Source: Ephemerocybe angulata
Lineage: Eukaryota > Basidiomycota > Agaricomycetes > Agaricales > Psathyrellaceae
DNA: 64,000 bases
Direction: 5' to 3'
Assembly (NCBI GenBank): GCA_013368325.1
Contig: JAACJK010000058.1
Span: 806,001-870,000 of the forward strand
The notes under the pieces are model-generated. The model was not told the origin of the DNA. It was given only the letters and a program-made list of their open reading frames with translations, and ran no database searches. Below, piece by piece: positions 46,269 through 58,600 of this stretch (position 1 is its first letter; every line of letters starts with the position of its first letter). The translations under genes were made by a program, and so were the position numbers.

Positions 46269-49200
46269 ATGGATTCGCGCTCAGGAACACCCAAGCCTCG
46301 AAAACGAGACAGAGTTATGCATGCGCTCGGCCTCGATCGATTCAACAGACGCTCAGCCTCCGCATCGCCTCGTGGTTCCATGAGTACAACCCGCAACAAG
46401 CTATTCGAGGGGGTAAAGACAGCGTTAGAGACTGTGGTCACTGTGGCAGATGTGTTTCCGCCGTTGAAGAGTACGGCTGCTGGATTGCTGGTCCTCTTGA
46501 AGGCGATCGATGTGAGTCTTTGGAGTCGTGCTTCAAGACCGCTTCTCATGTATCGATAGGACTACGGGGAGAATCGGAAGGAGTTTACACGCCTTTCTGA
46601 AAGGCTGAAGGTTCTGTCGGAGATTATGGTATCTTTTCCGGCCGAGTTTCCGGAGGAAGTGGGGGATCGCTTCCGTGGGCTTGCAAGGTGAGCATTGGAA
46701 TACGGCTCACACAGCGTTGGTGTCTACTCTAACTACGCGCATTTTTAGCATCGTGGAGGAGAGTCAGAAGATACTTGAAGAGAGGCTCGACCCGAAGAGG
46801 TCCAAGATAGAGCGCTTCATCTTGTCTCCTCGGGACAAGGAAGAGGTTTTGAAAATCACCCAAGAGATCAGCTTCGCCATCGAGATTGCTATGGTGAGTG
46901 CTTCACGTATGCATTCCCCTTCCTTTCGCTCACGTCTTATAGTTTCAATCCACAATACAGAACGAGTTTCGTACCTTGCAAGTCGTAGGCACCATTAAGA
47001 AGGACGTCAAATTTCTGCGCCGATCAGGTACGCTATTTACACTCCTGGTCCGCCTGAGTGCCGCTGACCGCCCGCTTTTTCAGAGCTATTCAAGAAGCTT
47101 GGAGAGGTGGCAGGTGCAGAATACTCGAACCCCGAACGTGGGACTGGCTGCACACCCGGATCCCGAATCGGCCTTCTAGCTAGGCTTTTCGTTTGGGCGA
47201 CGGACCCAAATTCACCCCATGTCTTCTGGCTCAGTGGCCCAGCTGGAACGGGGAAGACGGCCGTGGCGAAGACGTTCTGCACCCAGCTCGACGAACGACG
47301 ACTACTCGGTGGCAGCTACTTCTGTAGTCTCAAGGAACAGGACCTACAGGACGTCTACTTGATCATCCCCACCATTGCACGGATCATGGCCCAAACACGA
47401 CCTGACTATGGATCCGCCCTCCAAGATGTTCTAGAGGACGAAGAGGGCTGTCGAACCCCAACAAAGATGGCGCTTGAGGTGCAATACGTCAAGCTGATCC
47501 AGAAACCTGCGGAGAAGGCCTTCAAGTCTGGCGATCTCCTCGTCATATGCATCGACGCCTTGGACGAATGTAGGAACACCGATGCTATCGCGCACCTCCT
47601 CACCGTGCTCCTGACAACCGCAACTAGGCATGTGAAGTTTTTCCTCACCAGCCGTCCGGAGGTGGCTCTCAGAGAATCGTTCGAGACATCGACCAAGCAC
47701 GGGCAGTTGCGCCTCTACGATATCGAGGCCCATATCGTGAAGGCCGACATCCTTCTCTTCCTCACCGAGCGGTTTCGAAGCGTTCGGTCGATCTATCAGT
47801 ACTACCAAGCCTCCTGGCCTCCTCCAGAGATCGAACAGATTGCGGAATTCTCGGGGAAGCTGTTCATCATGGCTTCGACTGCCTTCAAATACATCACCGA
47901 GCGGAACGGTGTGTCGATCCAACGGTTCAAAGACTTTGCTCAGCAATCGTCCGGGCGCAAGACGCACGGCGTCGATGCCCTCTATTCCGATATCATGGCG
48001 GAGGCATTTCGAGACCTCGAACCGTCTGAGCAGGAGCTGATTCACTCGTGCTTGTCCCTCCTAATCTCAGCCCAGCGCCCGCTCTCGCCTTATGACTATA
48101 GCAAGCTACTTGACAAGGACATATACCTCATCCGGGAGGCGTTCAAGGCGCTCCACTCTGTCGTCCAGGTACCCGAAGAAGGCATCGACGACGGCAGCAT
48201 CTCGATCTACCACGCGTCCTTTGTCGACTTCGTCACTTCGCATACACCACGCGAGCAAAGATGGGCCGTGGAGAAGGCTATAGCTCACGCGGCGACGGGT
48301 GACGCGTGCTTCCGCATAATGAACTCGATGCTCTGCTTTGGTATTTCAGGCGCCCAGACATCGTACCTGAGCAACGGCGACCAGCTTACTCCTCTAAAAC
48401 TAGCTTCTGAGTTGGGGTACGCCTGCACCGCCTGGGGCGACCACGCAATTTATGCTGGACTCGAGTCTGAGCCGCGGCAGCAGAAGCTCAAGGCGTTTCT
48501 GAGAGGGAAGATAGTTTGGTACTGGCTGGAGGCCTTGAGCGCGGTGAAGGCTGTGAAATACGGATATTCCATACTCTGGAAGATCTCAAAGGCAGGTCTT
48601 CTTCCCTATCCATGCAAAGGATAATGGATTGACACCCAAAATAGGAAGCGACCTCAACTGAACTCCAAACCCTGTCAAACGACCTCGGAGACTTTGTACA
48701 CACCTTCGAGACACCTGTCGCCCACAGTGCTCCGCATTTATACCTCTCTGCAATTCCAATCTCCACTGCACTGTCTACGGAAGCTCAAATATTACTTCCC
48801 GCCTTGGAATCTGTTCCTATTGTCCATCATCGTCCTAGCGCGGGACGTGAGACTCTCAGCATCAACCTTGGGGCTTATACGGGGTGCGTCTGTCTGGCGT
48901 TTTCTCCTGATGGCAAGTACCTTGCTGCTTCTATTGGTTCTTCGCAGCCGGAGGCTTTTCGAGTTGTAGTATACACCCGAGGAGGACAACATGCCCCGCA
49001 AGTCACTCCAATGGAGCATCCGGACCGTGTTAATTTTGTCGCATTCTCTCCCAATGGGCGGCACATTGCCTCTGCTTCAGAAGATGGGGCCATCAGAATC
49101 TGGGATGCCCAGACAGGGATGCCCGCCTGCGAGCCCTTACGGGGACATACCGATACAGTCTGGGCTGTGGCGTACTCGCCCGACGGCAGGCATATCGCCT

Positions 49201-51077
49201 CAGGTTCCGCTGACAAAACCATACGGCTCTGGGATGCCCAAACAGGGCTGCCTGTCCTTCAACCTTCCACGGGCCATACCGGTACCGTTTGCGCTGTAGC
49301 CTACTCCCCCGATGGCAAATATATTGTCTCAGGATCGGCGGACAACACCCTTCGAATCTGGGATGCCCAGACGTGGAGAGCTGTGTTCGGGTCCATCACA
49401 GGACATACCAACCGAGTTCGCTCAGTGGCATACTCTCCCGACGTAAAGCACATCGTATCTGGCTCATACGACTCGACGGTTCGAATTTGGGATGCCCGTA
49501 CAGGGCAGGCGGCTATAGGGCCGATGATGGGCCACACAGACGAGGTCAACTCAGTGGCATTCTCTCCTGATGGGAAGTTTGTGGTGTCAAGCTCGGATGA
49601 CAAGACAGTGCAGATTTGGGATGCTCGCACAGGGGAAGCCGCCTCAGGGCGCCTTGAAGGCCACAACAGTGCAGTCATGTCGGTAGCCTACTCCCCTGAC
49701 AGAAGGTGCATTGCGACCGGCTCAACGGACAATACCATTCGATTTTGGGACGCTCAGATGGACGGGCCTGCCTCTGATTCTGCGCCAGGTCACAGTGACG
49801 AAGTTCGGGCTGTTGCCTACTCTCCGGATGGAAGGTATCTCGCATCATGCTCAGACGATGGCACCGTTCGAGTCTGGGATGCCCAAACCGGGGATCTCTC
49901 TTACCCGCCAATTCGGATGGACAAGAACACGCCGGTCTACTCATTAGCCTACTCGCCTGATGGGGAATACCTTGTCAGTGGTTCGGAGGACGGGATCGTT
50001 CGCCTTTGGCACGCCCAAACGGGCAAACCTGCATCCAATGCCATGTCAGGTCATACGGGGGGTGTCTGGTGCGTGGCATTCTCCCCCGATGGAAGCACCA
50101 TTGCGTCAGCCTCGGGGGACAAGACGATTCGGCTTTGGGATGGCCGGACAGGAGAACCGCTCGGCGAGCCACTGACTGGGCATACCGGCGAAGTCGTAGC
50201 AGTCGCATGGTCCCCCGATGGGAAATACCTCGTGTCAGCCGGCGACGACAACACCGTGAGAGTTTGGGACCTCACTGGCGCTCAGCGTGTCTTCGAGCCC
50301 ATGGCGGGGCACACTGAGGCCGTTTGGACGGTGGCCTACTCTCCGGATGGTCGGCATATAGCCTCGGGCTCAAAGGATAAGACTATTCGTCTTTGGGATG
50401 CCAAGACAAGGCAGCCCATCGGCAAGCCTATCACTGGCCACACAGAGCCGGTTAGAGCCGTGGTCTACTCGCCCAACGGAAGCTGTATGGCTTCGGGGTC
50501 CTGGGATAACACCATTCAGCTTTGGGACTCTCACACAGGGGAACCGCTCTCTTCTCCAATTATCGGCCATGGCTCGTTGGTGACGTCAGTGGCATTCTCC
50601 CCGACCGATGGCCGAATTGCCTCGGGGTCCAAGGACACCGCCCTGCGGATCTGGAAGCTGCCTCACAAGATCTTGACGCCAACATCGGACCCACCTCAGA
50701 CTCTGGATGGTATGCGCGCCGTCTTTCCGAGCATTCTGCTTACTGAATTGTTTTGCAGGTCCCGTCTATCTGCACGACTATCCACACGGCGTCTTTCCCA
50801 TCGGAAGCGACGGGTGGCTGCGAAATCCATCGGGTGATCTGCTTCTTTGGGTCCCAGTGGCTCACCGCACCGGCCTTTATTGCGGTGGCCTTGAGCGCAT
50901 CATAGGCAATATTGCCACCACGAAAGTGGAGCTCACAAAGGCTGTCGCGCATGGCGAGAACTGGCTCAAGTAAGTCAATCACCCGCATATCCCGCTTGCA
51001 ACTCTGACAGCCATATTTATTTTCATAGGTGCAGAGATCCTCTGTCTGAAGCCCACTACCGGCCGTGGCCCGTCTGA
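46269..51077 (+). CDS. NLR4: NACHT-WD40 STAND receptor with an internal deletion
   Basis: Exons: 46269-46511, 46560-46687, 46749-46893, 46961-47027, 47084-48591, 48645-50709, 50759-50969, 51029-51077, summing to 4416 nt (1471 aa, no stop). Compared with NLR1-3, exons 4 and 5 and the intron between them are fused by a deletion after LQVV, joining directly to GTIKKDVKFLRRS in frame. About 20 residues of the N-terminal helical region are lost. NACHT motifs: GPAGTGKT near residue 245, VICIDALDEC and LTSRPE. Fourteen WD40 blades follow. The 49-nt intron at 50710-50758 is not a multiple of three, which supports the homologous 54-nt introns in NLR1-3. The intron at 48592-48644 has a GC donor. The last exon ends AHYRPWPV. 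Confidence 0.9.
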
Positions 51078-51570
51078 TATCTCAACAGCTCGATTCGCTA
51101 TACCTTTCCCTTCTACCGGCCCAATATTTCTCGTCTTACAGCCGCTTGACAGCCGCACCACATGTTGTATCCCACAGCCCTTTTCTTCTCCATTCCACAT
51201 TTTTGACCCGCCATGTATCAAGCATGTATCCCCCAGTATCTGTGCCACCTTAGCTCGTTCCCTACGTTATTACCTTTTTCCGTTCGCTCTCTAACGGCCT
51301 TATTCTATATATTCCATTTTCAGTGTTCACGAGCCCAACATTCTTCAGTCGCATTCGTAGTTATGTGCCATCCCCGCCGAAATTTACTCGTTTCTTAAGC
51401 GTTTCTTTAGCCTCGTACCCGTCCTCTCCCTTCTACCTAGTCCCTTACATGTACCGTGTTCCTTCACTTCAAATATTTTACATACCTACCAACACTAACA
51501 CTCGCGCTTTCTTTCCTTGCTCATACCCAGAGCGCTCCGTTTCCACTCCACCCTTCTTCCACATAGTCCA
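51078..51570 (+). other. NLR4 3' flank, probable 3' UTR and terminator region
   Basis: Pyrimidine-rich and most similar to the NLR1 flank in its first 300 bases, then to the NLR3 flank (CCTACCTAGTCCCTTACATGTACCG). No gene seen. Confidence 0.45.
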
Positions 51571-52015
51571 TTATTTCTACTAGCCTCCGGTTTAACTCAC
51601 ATTATGCCTGCTACCGTAAGGTAGTGGGTCTTAGGGCGCCCTATTTGAGATTTTGGCGTGGATTTGGGGAAATGCGGTGCGATCGGACTCCGGTCTTCAC
51701 ACTCGCGAGTCATCGTGCACAACTTTGACTCGACATCTGTCAGATTTTGAGATGGTATATACCCTGCTATTCTGAGGGTACATACTCTGTGTGTTGCTAG
51801 TCCGTAGATGCCTTGCATAGAAGGTGCACATCCGACGAAGCCAGGGATTATAATCCACTGTCTTGATCTCTCATTCTTCACTGCTCTTGTATACTCTCTA
51901 CACCAGCTTCCTGTATATAAGAAGGTTTTGGTACAAGGGCGGATAATTCAGGTAGCAGGTTGTGCTGCTAGTCGGCCTTACAGATGTTATTTCTACTAGC
52001 CTCCGGTTTAACTCA
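51571..52015. mobile_element. 387-bp insertion flanked by 29-bp direct repeats
   Basis: The 29-base word beginning TTATTTCTACTAGCCTCC occurs at 51571-51599 and again at 51987-52015, with 387 bases between. The NLR3 flank lacks the insert. The insert shows no frame and no clear terminal inverted repeats. It may be a small non-autonomous element with a long target duplication, or a slippage product. Confidence 0.5.
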
Positions 52016-52330
52016 AAAGTCCCTCGGTGCAATGGATTCTGCGTGACAAGGTGAGCCCGTGCAAAATAAGCGCCCGGACTTGGTCAGGCGTTCGGAGCGA
52101 GGTTGAAATTTGATGATTTCGATGCGGCTGGGTCATCGACTTTATCCATCACCATCTCTCAGGTCTCGATATGACTGGTGTGTGCGACTGAGAATAGGAT
52201 GGTTGGCGGACACCCCACGCGGACCAGCGCACTAATTGTGCGGGCCTGATTTGCAGCTTCTTTCTAACGACATATCGACGGACTTTCCAACCACAGTGGG
52301 GTGTATCACCGGTTATGAGCTCCATAAAAA
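52016..52330 (+). repeat. Duplicated NLR 3' flank, copy 4, left part
   Basis: Begins with GCAAAATAAGCGCCCGGAC near 52061 and follows the NLR3 copy up to GAGCTCCATAAAA, where foreign sequence starts. The continuation (GCTATCTGCGTGTTTAGAAG) appears at 62394, so about 10 kb was inserted here. Confidence 0.7.
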
Positions 52331-52465
52331 TCCCTGGACACTGAAAGTGGGAAGGTTCTGTCCGTACTCGATTTTTTTGTTGGGCCAGCTCAATCTTGCC
52401 TATATATAGTAATCTCCTTCCTATTTGGGAATGCTTACGCAGGTGTTTTTACACATTCGTATGGG
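52331..52465. mobile_element. Left arm of the outer insertion carrying the hAT element
   Basis: Starts TCCCTGGACAC, which is partly inverted at 62364-62373 (GTGTCCAGGA). It contains GCTCAATCTTGCCTATATAT at 52388-52407, repeated directly at 61401 and inverted at 61534. No gene. The element class is unknown and the outer boundaries are approximate. Confidence 0.4.
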
Positions 52466-52631
52466 TAGTGTTGCCAAAGTTCGGTTGGGTTCAGCTCGGC
52501 TCGGCTATTGACAGCTCCCGGCTTTTTGACAGACGGCTCGGCGCTCTCAGAAACGGTTCCGGTTCAGTTCCAGGAGACGAGACGAGCCGAGCTGAAGCCG
52601 AAGGGGGAAACAGATATATTAGGCAACAGGA

Positions 52632-55600
52632 TTACATATCATCGTCGTCCTCCCAGTCATCCTCCTCCTCGTCCTCCATATCGCTCTCCTCGTCAATATC
52701 TGAGAGCAGAGAATTGAGATATGTACTATAGTCATCTGGAATGCGAGACCGCTCCTCCGATTCTCTTTCCAAAGCCTCGATTTCGGCCTCTCGGCTGGTA
52801 CCTACACTAAAATCCAACTCAATGCCTGGGTGACGACGAGAAAACTTGAGCATTTGGAGGGATTCCATGAGCCTTGATCGGATACGGTTACGGCGAGGGG
52901 TTATGGTTTCCTTTGCAGAGGAAAAGACACGTTCACATGGAACGGCAGATCCCTGTATAGGAAGGATATCCATTGCGAGCGCGAAGATTGTTGGGTAATC
53001 ATCCTGATGTTCCTGGAGAAATGGGTCAACGAAACGAGATAAGACATGCAGCAAAGTGCGATAAACTCATAGAACGCACCTTCCAATATGAAAGTGGTGA
53101 AGCAACCCGTGTATCAAGGAGATATGTATCGACTTCCTCCTGGACACTCCGGAAGACTCGAGGCCCAGTTCTGCGGCCTCGGAAGATCTGATTTGCGTGA
53201 ATGTTGAAGTCGTCGGGTTCGTCGTCAATGCTGGGAATGCTGCTGGTATGGCGAATTGGTGCTGGAGTATCAGGTGCGTTCGATCCTCGGTAGGTCTTCA
53301 GCTGTGTGGCAGTGCGAAGGACAGCCGTAAGGGAACTGCCATGCGATGACTAGCCAATTAACCATGCTCACCTTGTCGATGAACAGCTGCTTTGCCCATG
53401 CCGTGCGGCCATTGGAATGCTTCCGATACCACTCAAGCTTAACTGCCGGGTTGACAACTGTACGAGCAAATATACATAAGTTCTCATCAAATCCGACTCT
53501 CAAGATCGAAATATCAACGTACGCATTGCCAACGTGTATGCTGGGACCGTGTGGATACGTTGCCAGTACTCCTTGAGCTTGCTAATGCCTGCATCGATGA
53601 TGTCAGTGTATTGTGGGAGCGAGACCTTCATCGCCGTCCACGCAGTTATCATAGTGTGGAAGAGTGGGAGTGAATCATGGAGAGTTGGGGTTTTCTCGCC
53701 AGACAGCGCTTGTTGAAACGAGTGAGGAACCTAGCATATACCCGTAAGCCCGTACTCAAGCTAGATAGGACACTAAGGAGGAAAAACACTGAAAACATAC
53801 CCGAAGAATTCGCTTATAAATAGGGAGAACTTCCCACTCGTGCTCGTGAATGGCGTACTTTTCGAGATCACGTTCACGGAGCATTTGAATCACATACTAT
53901 GGCACCCATTAACTTGTGTTGATAAGTATTTCAACGAAGCAGAGGGACTCACTGGTTTCAATTCAAGGAGCCGCTCAATCATCAAGAGTGTCGACGACCA
54001 TCGGGTTTCAACATCCCGTAAGAGCTCAAGCGGATCACGGCCAGCCGCACGCTGGAGATCTTGAAATCGTTGTCTTCGAAGAGATGATGCGCGTATCTAA
54101 CCGGTGTTAGAATATAGATAATAGGTATACCACGAAGATAGCGTAAACATACCATTCTTACTATCACCCGAATATGTGCGATGATGTCGCGAGTCAACGA
54201 AGTCACCACGGGCTCAACCTCCGGTGTCAGCTCCGTTTTGTCAACCTGTAGTCCTAGGTGAGCTAGAAGGTCATATGGTAGTAAAGGTATCTATTACCTG
54301 TAGTCCTAGGTGAGCTAGACTACAGAATACATGAGTATCATGATAGAGAAGAAGGAGACGAAGTCGTACTCACAGGTCATATGGTAGTAAAGGTATGACC
54401 TGTGAGTCCGACGAGGAGCTCGAGATATCATGTGTGTCACATGATCGTGCAGCGTAGTCTGATATCATAACACACCCCCTTCAGACACGCGAAACGAAGG
54501 AAAAAGAGAAGAGAAGAAGGAAGCGAACAGGCAAAGGAAAAACATGAAGAACAAAAGAGAAGAAAGAAGGGACTGACGATGAGGAACGGGATTCGAAGAA
54601 GAAACGCTGAAGTCTGAAGACCCAATCGACGAAGGTGAGGCGAAGTGACAAGAGTTCTGGTGGGCAAACAGGATCGTAAACACACTCCGTTCAGAAGAGC
54701 GAAGCGAATGAAAGGAATAATGGAAAGAATGAGGGGAGAAAACAGAAAAGAAAGAAGATCTGGAAGGGAATGATGGTGACGGAAATGGAGGAATATCTGA
54801 AAAAGCGAAATGAGAAAGTAAAATCTACTGGTAATAAAAGTCTCTGGTGGGCGAACGGGCTCGTAAGTGATGAAAGTCATCTTCCCCCCATCATCACTCT
54901 CGATGTTGCCGTGTCGACCAATGCCAAAGAAGGTCAGGGCACACACACCGACGTCAAACATATGCTTGACCTTGGCCAAAATGTCTGGCGGCTCTACCCC
55001 ATAATGTCGAAACATCGAACGAGTGTTCTCCATCTGATAAGACCTCCATGGACTTGTGTTCCCTTCACGGACACCGCCGCCGATACGACATCCGAGTCCA
55101 ACCGTGTAATCAGAGCCAGACTCACCCCCTCCAGATACTGGCGGACCGAACCTGGACTCCACATCAACACCCCCTTCGCGCACACCCTTTTCGCTACAAC
55201 CGGCAACCACGTCCACAATACCCTTCCGTATTCTTGATGCACCCTCATAACTGGCATACCCGCTGCCGATCGGAGATGCTCGATTTGCACAACCGATCGA
55301 GAGAGCAAGGGTGCGAGAAGAACGAAGACGTCGGTCGACGACAATATGCCCAGAGTTGATGACAATAAGAGGGTGGCACGTCATGGAGGAGTTCGGTAGA
55401 GGGTCCTTCTGAGGATGGGAGCCGGGATAAGAAGAGTCGACAATAGAAGCACCAGGCACAGGGACACTGTTTCCATTAGGACACAAATCTCGAACACGGG
55501 TAACAGGGCACGTCGGGATGGTGAACGCGTCGTTGGCGGTATCGTGATCTTCGGTGTTGGTGACATCGTTCTCCCCATCAAAAACCACAAGGCCGTTGCT

Positions 55601-58600
55601 GCCAGGAAGACGACATGTGTCAAAGCTGCGACCGTGACTCTCAAATTGAGATGCGAGAGAGTCCAGGTCGACGACCGACTGATGAGTAGCGACGGCAGGG
55701 CAAGCGATAGCGTGAATAGTGGACGCCGATAAACTTGGGACGTTCGAGATGGTGAGTGCTTTGTCGGTGATGCCGCAATCTTCGATACTGTCAGTGACGC
55801 GATTCCCCCCATCGAAGAGTGCAGAAGCATCACCCCCAGCGGTATACTCCCCTTGAGCGAGACGCACATCACTGCCGCGAACTACGGGAGGGTCCAGATC
55901 AATGACCCGAGGGGCGACGGTATCACATCCAGAGTGAAAGTGCACCATGGTCGTCGTAGAACAGGCAGGGAGAGATGTTGATGGAGGAATCGTCCGACAG
56001 TGCGAGGAAGGGTCGGGAATAAGGCATGCAGGAAGGTACGTCGATGGATGAAGCGCCTGAGAGACAACTGCGCGTGACGAGACGGAGAGTGTACTGGGCG
56101 GCAGGTTACTGGTGCCGATAGCGTTGTCGTCGTCGACTATATCAACATTCCCCGCAGCGAGAGGCACATTACCGCCGGCGTGACCCTCCAAGCGAAGTAC
56201 AGGAGTGCCAGGGAGACTGGTCGATGGGGAAAGCGTCCTAGAGGGCGACTCGGAAGAAGGGCAGAGAATGCCGGGATCACAGTTGTCGACGACTGGCATC
56301 AGGTTACTGGTGCTGATAGAGCCGTAGCCTTCGCTTCGATTGTAGTATCATTCCCCCCATCGAAGACTACAGCACCGTCCACCCCAGCAATAGAATCCTC
56401 CGGAGCAAGAATCGCACCATTTCGAGTGTCCCCCCAAGATTTGGTCACTGCAGAGGCCTCCAAGCTGACGGCGGTCGAAGAGACGGTGGCGACAGTAGAA
56501 CCAGGTGAACCGAAGGCAACGACACCCATTCCACGATGGTCAGAGACATGCGAGAGCTCGAGATTGTTGCACTCCTCGGCCCATTTGACCCAGCGCAGGA
56601 CGTCGTCGAAAGTGGATTCAACTGGCCTCCAAGAATCGTACACGGGCATAGCTATACCGGCGGTTTCGATAGACGGGGTTGCGAACGCTGCATGAAGGTG
56701 GTGGAGCGAAGAAGGGAGGCGGCAGAGGAAGGTGGTAATCATAAGGTTTGGCGAGACGTAGAAGTCAGAATCGTTGACAGCCTGGACGAGCTCACGGTAG
56801 CGGGTGAGATAATCCAACACATCCCGACCACAGACCAGATCTTCTGCAACCTTCCAAGCAGCCCGTCCGAACTCGTAGCTATACCAACTCTTGAGGGCCG
56901 AATACCAATCGCGAGAAGTCGGTACATCACTCGTCGCAGGGAGGAAGCGCTTGACCTTGCGGTAAACGTCGCGGCCAAGGCGGGTGGTGATGACATGGCG
57001 AGCGAATCCATCCAGTTGTTCCCAGACGTGGTGCGCGACGCGTTCTTCGTTGGTCGAGAGTCCAGCCGTGGAGTTTTGAAATTGATAGATGGGTTGCTTC
57101 CAAGGGCTGTTCGAAGCAGGAAGGTCATGGCTGTCGAGGACGAAGCCAGAGAGGTTGATCTCCTCCAACGATGCGACGAGCGCAGTGATCCAATCATTCC
57201 AGCCGGACCGTCGTTCCAGAAGGGGAATACGAGAAGGGATAGGCAGCGGCGCCAGTTTAAGAAGAGTAGACGCTCGATAGAAAGGATTATGAGGAGAAGG
57301 AGAGTCACCAGCCAAATTAAGGTAACATTCCGTAAGAGAAACAGAAGAAGAAGAAAGTAAAATATCGAAATTTGACGCAGGAGGAGCCTCCTAGTGATCA
57401 CCACGGGTTGACCCCGGGTCACGGCGCAGCAACCCGCACCCGCACCCGGGCCAACCCTACCCGCAAAACCGCGGGTTTACCCGCCAAAACGAACCCAAAA
57501 ACAGCCAAATCGGACGAGATTTGGCTGAGATATGGTTCATTTATGTCCTAGCACATAAATGGGCCATATCTCAGCCAGTTCTCGTCCGATCTGGACGTTC
57601 TTGGGCTTGTTTTGTAGGGGACGGGTTGGGGAATGCCCACCCGCACCCGCACCCCACGGGGTACAACCCGCGAACCCGTGCGGGTCGCGCGACCCGTGGT
57701 GATCACTAGGAGGAGCAGAGGCAACGTCACGAGAACATGAACGATCTCGGCGCTTATTCGACCCCTTGCAATGAAGACGAACGCGATGATTCAAATTCCC
57801 CTCATCCGGCCCGGAGAAACTGGAAGAGGAATATGAATGAGAATATTCCCGGGATTGAATAGGAGGAGAGGAACGGCGTGTTGGTTCAAAATCCCAGTGT
57901 ATATCCGGCACGACGCGTTTAAGGAGAGTTCTCAACTTGGGGGAAACAGTTCCAGTCTTGTCGATGCTAGCCTGAATAACCTCGCGGCAACGTAGTAGGA
58001 CAGGATCATCAGAAGCCCGAGACGAAACCAAGTTGAAAGAAGAGAGAGCTGAAGGCGAAGTGGGAGGAATATGAGAAGAAGAATGATGGTGTGGGCGACG
58101 ACGGTCTGGGGCTGAAAGAGGATCGGACTCGGAGGAAATCTGAACTCGAACCGGCGTACCAACGGATGCCCGGTGCTCTGAGGGAAGTCGCCATTTGCGA
58201 CGCACTCCGGATTTGCCAGGCTCGGGGGGTGGGATGGTGTCCTTGTTCAGAGCGCCATTGTTGTTGCCGTTGCGGTAGTCCGAGCCAGTAAGTCCAGAGT
58301 TGTTGGGGACGCGAGTCCCAGTCCGATGCCCTCTGTAGAGCGTGGTGTCGTTACGAGAGTCGTCGAGATCCTGCCGCGGCTGAGCCGAAACTGTTGGCGT
58401 CATCGTGAGAGGGCCTCGGCGTCAATGTACTGGTCGACTGGGGATAACGCCCTTTGGCGATATGATGGTAGAGACGAAATCGCCCTGTGGCGAGATGATA
58501 GAGAACGAATCGCCCTTTGGCGAGATGGTGGTAGTCGAGGTACGAGTACGCCTAAGCGCGGGAACTCATAACTTGTCAACCTGTAGTCCTAGGTGAGCTA

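Noticed and set aside
54770..55365. Open frames of 155 and 103 codons on the + strand inside the LTR element
   Set aside because: They are opposite the element's own coding direction and show no domain.
57388..57712. CRISPR-like or tandem repeat reading of the ACCCGCACCCG words
   Set aside because: The words are arms of one inverted repeat rather than regular spaced repeats, and the host is a fungus.
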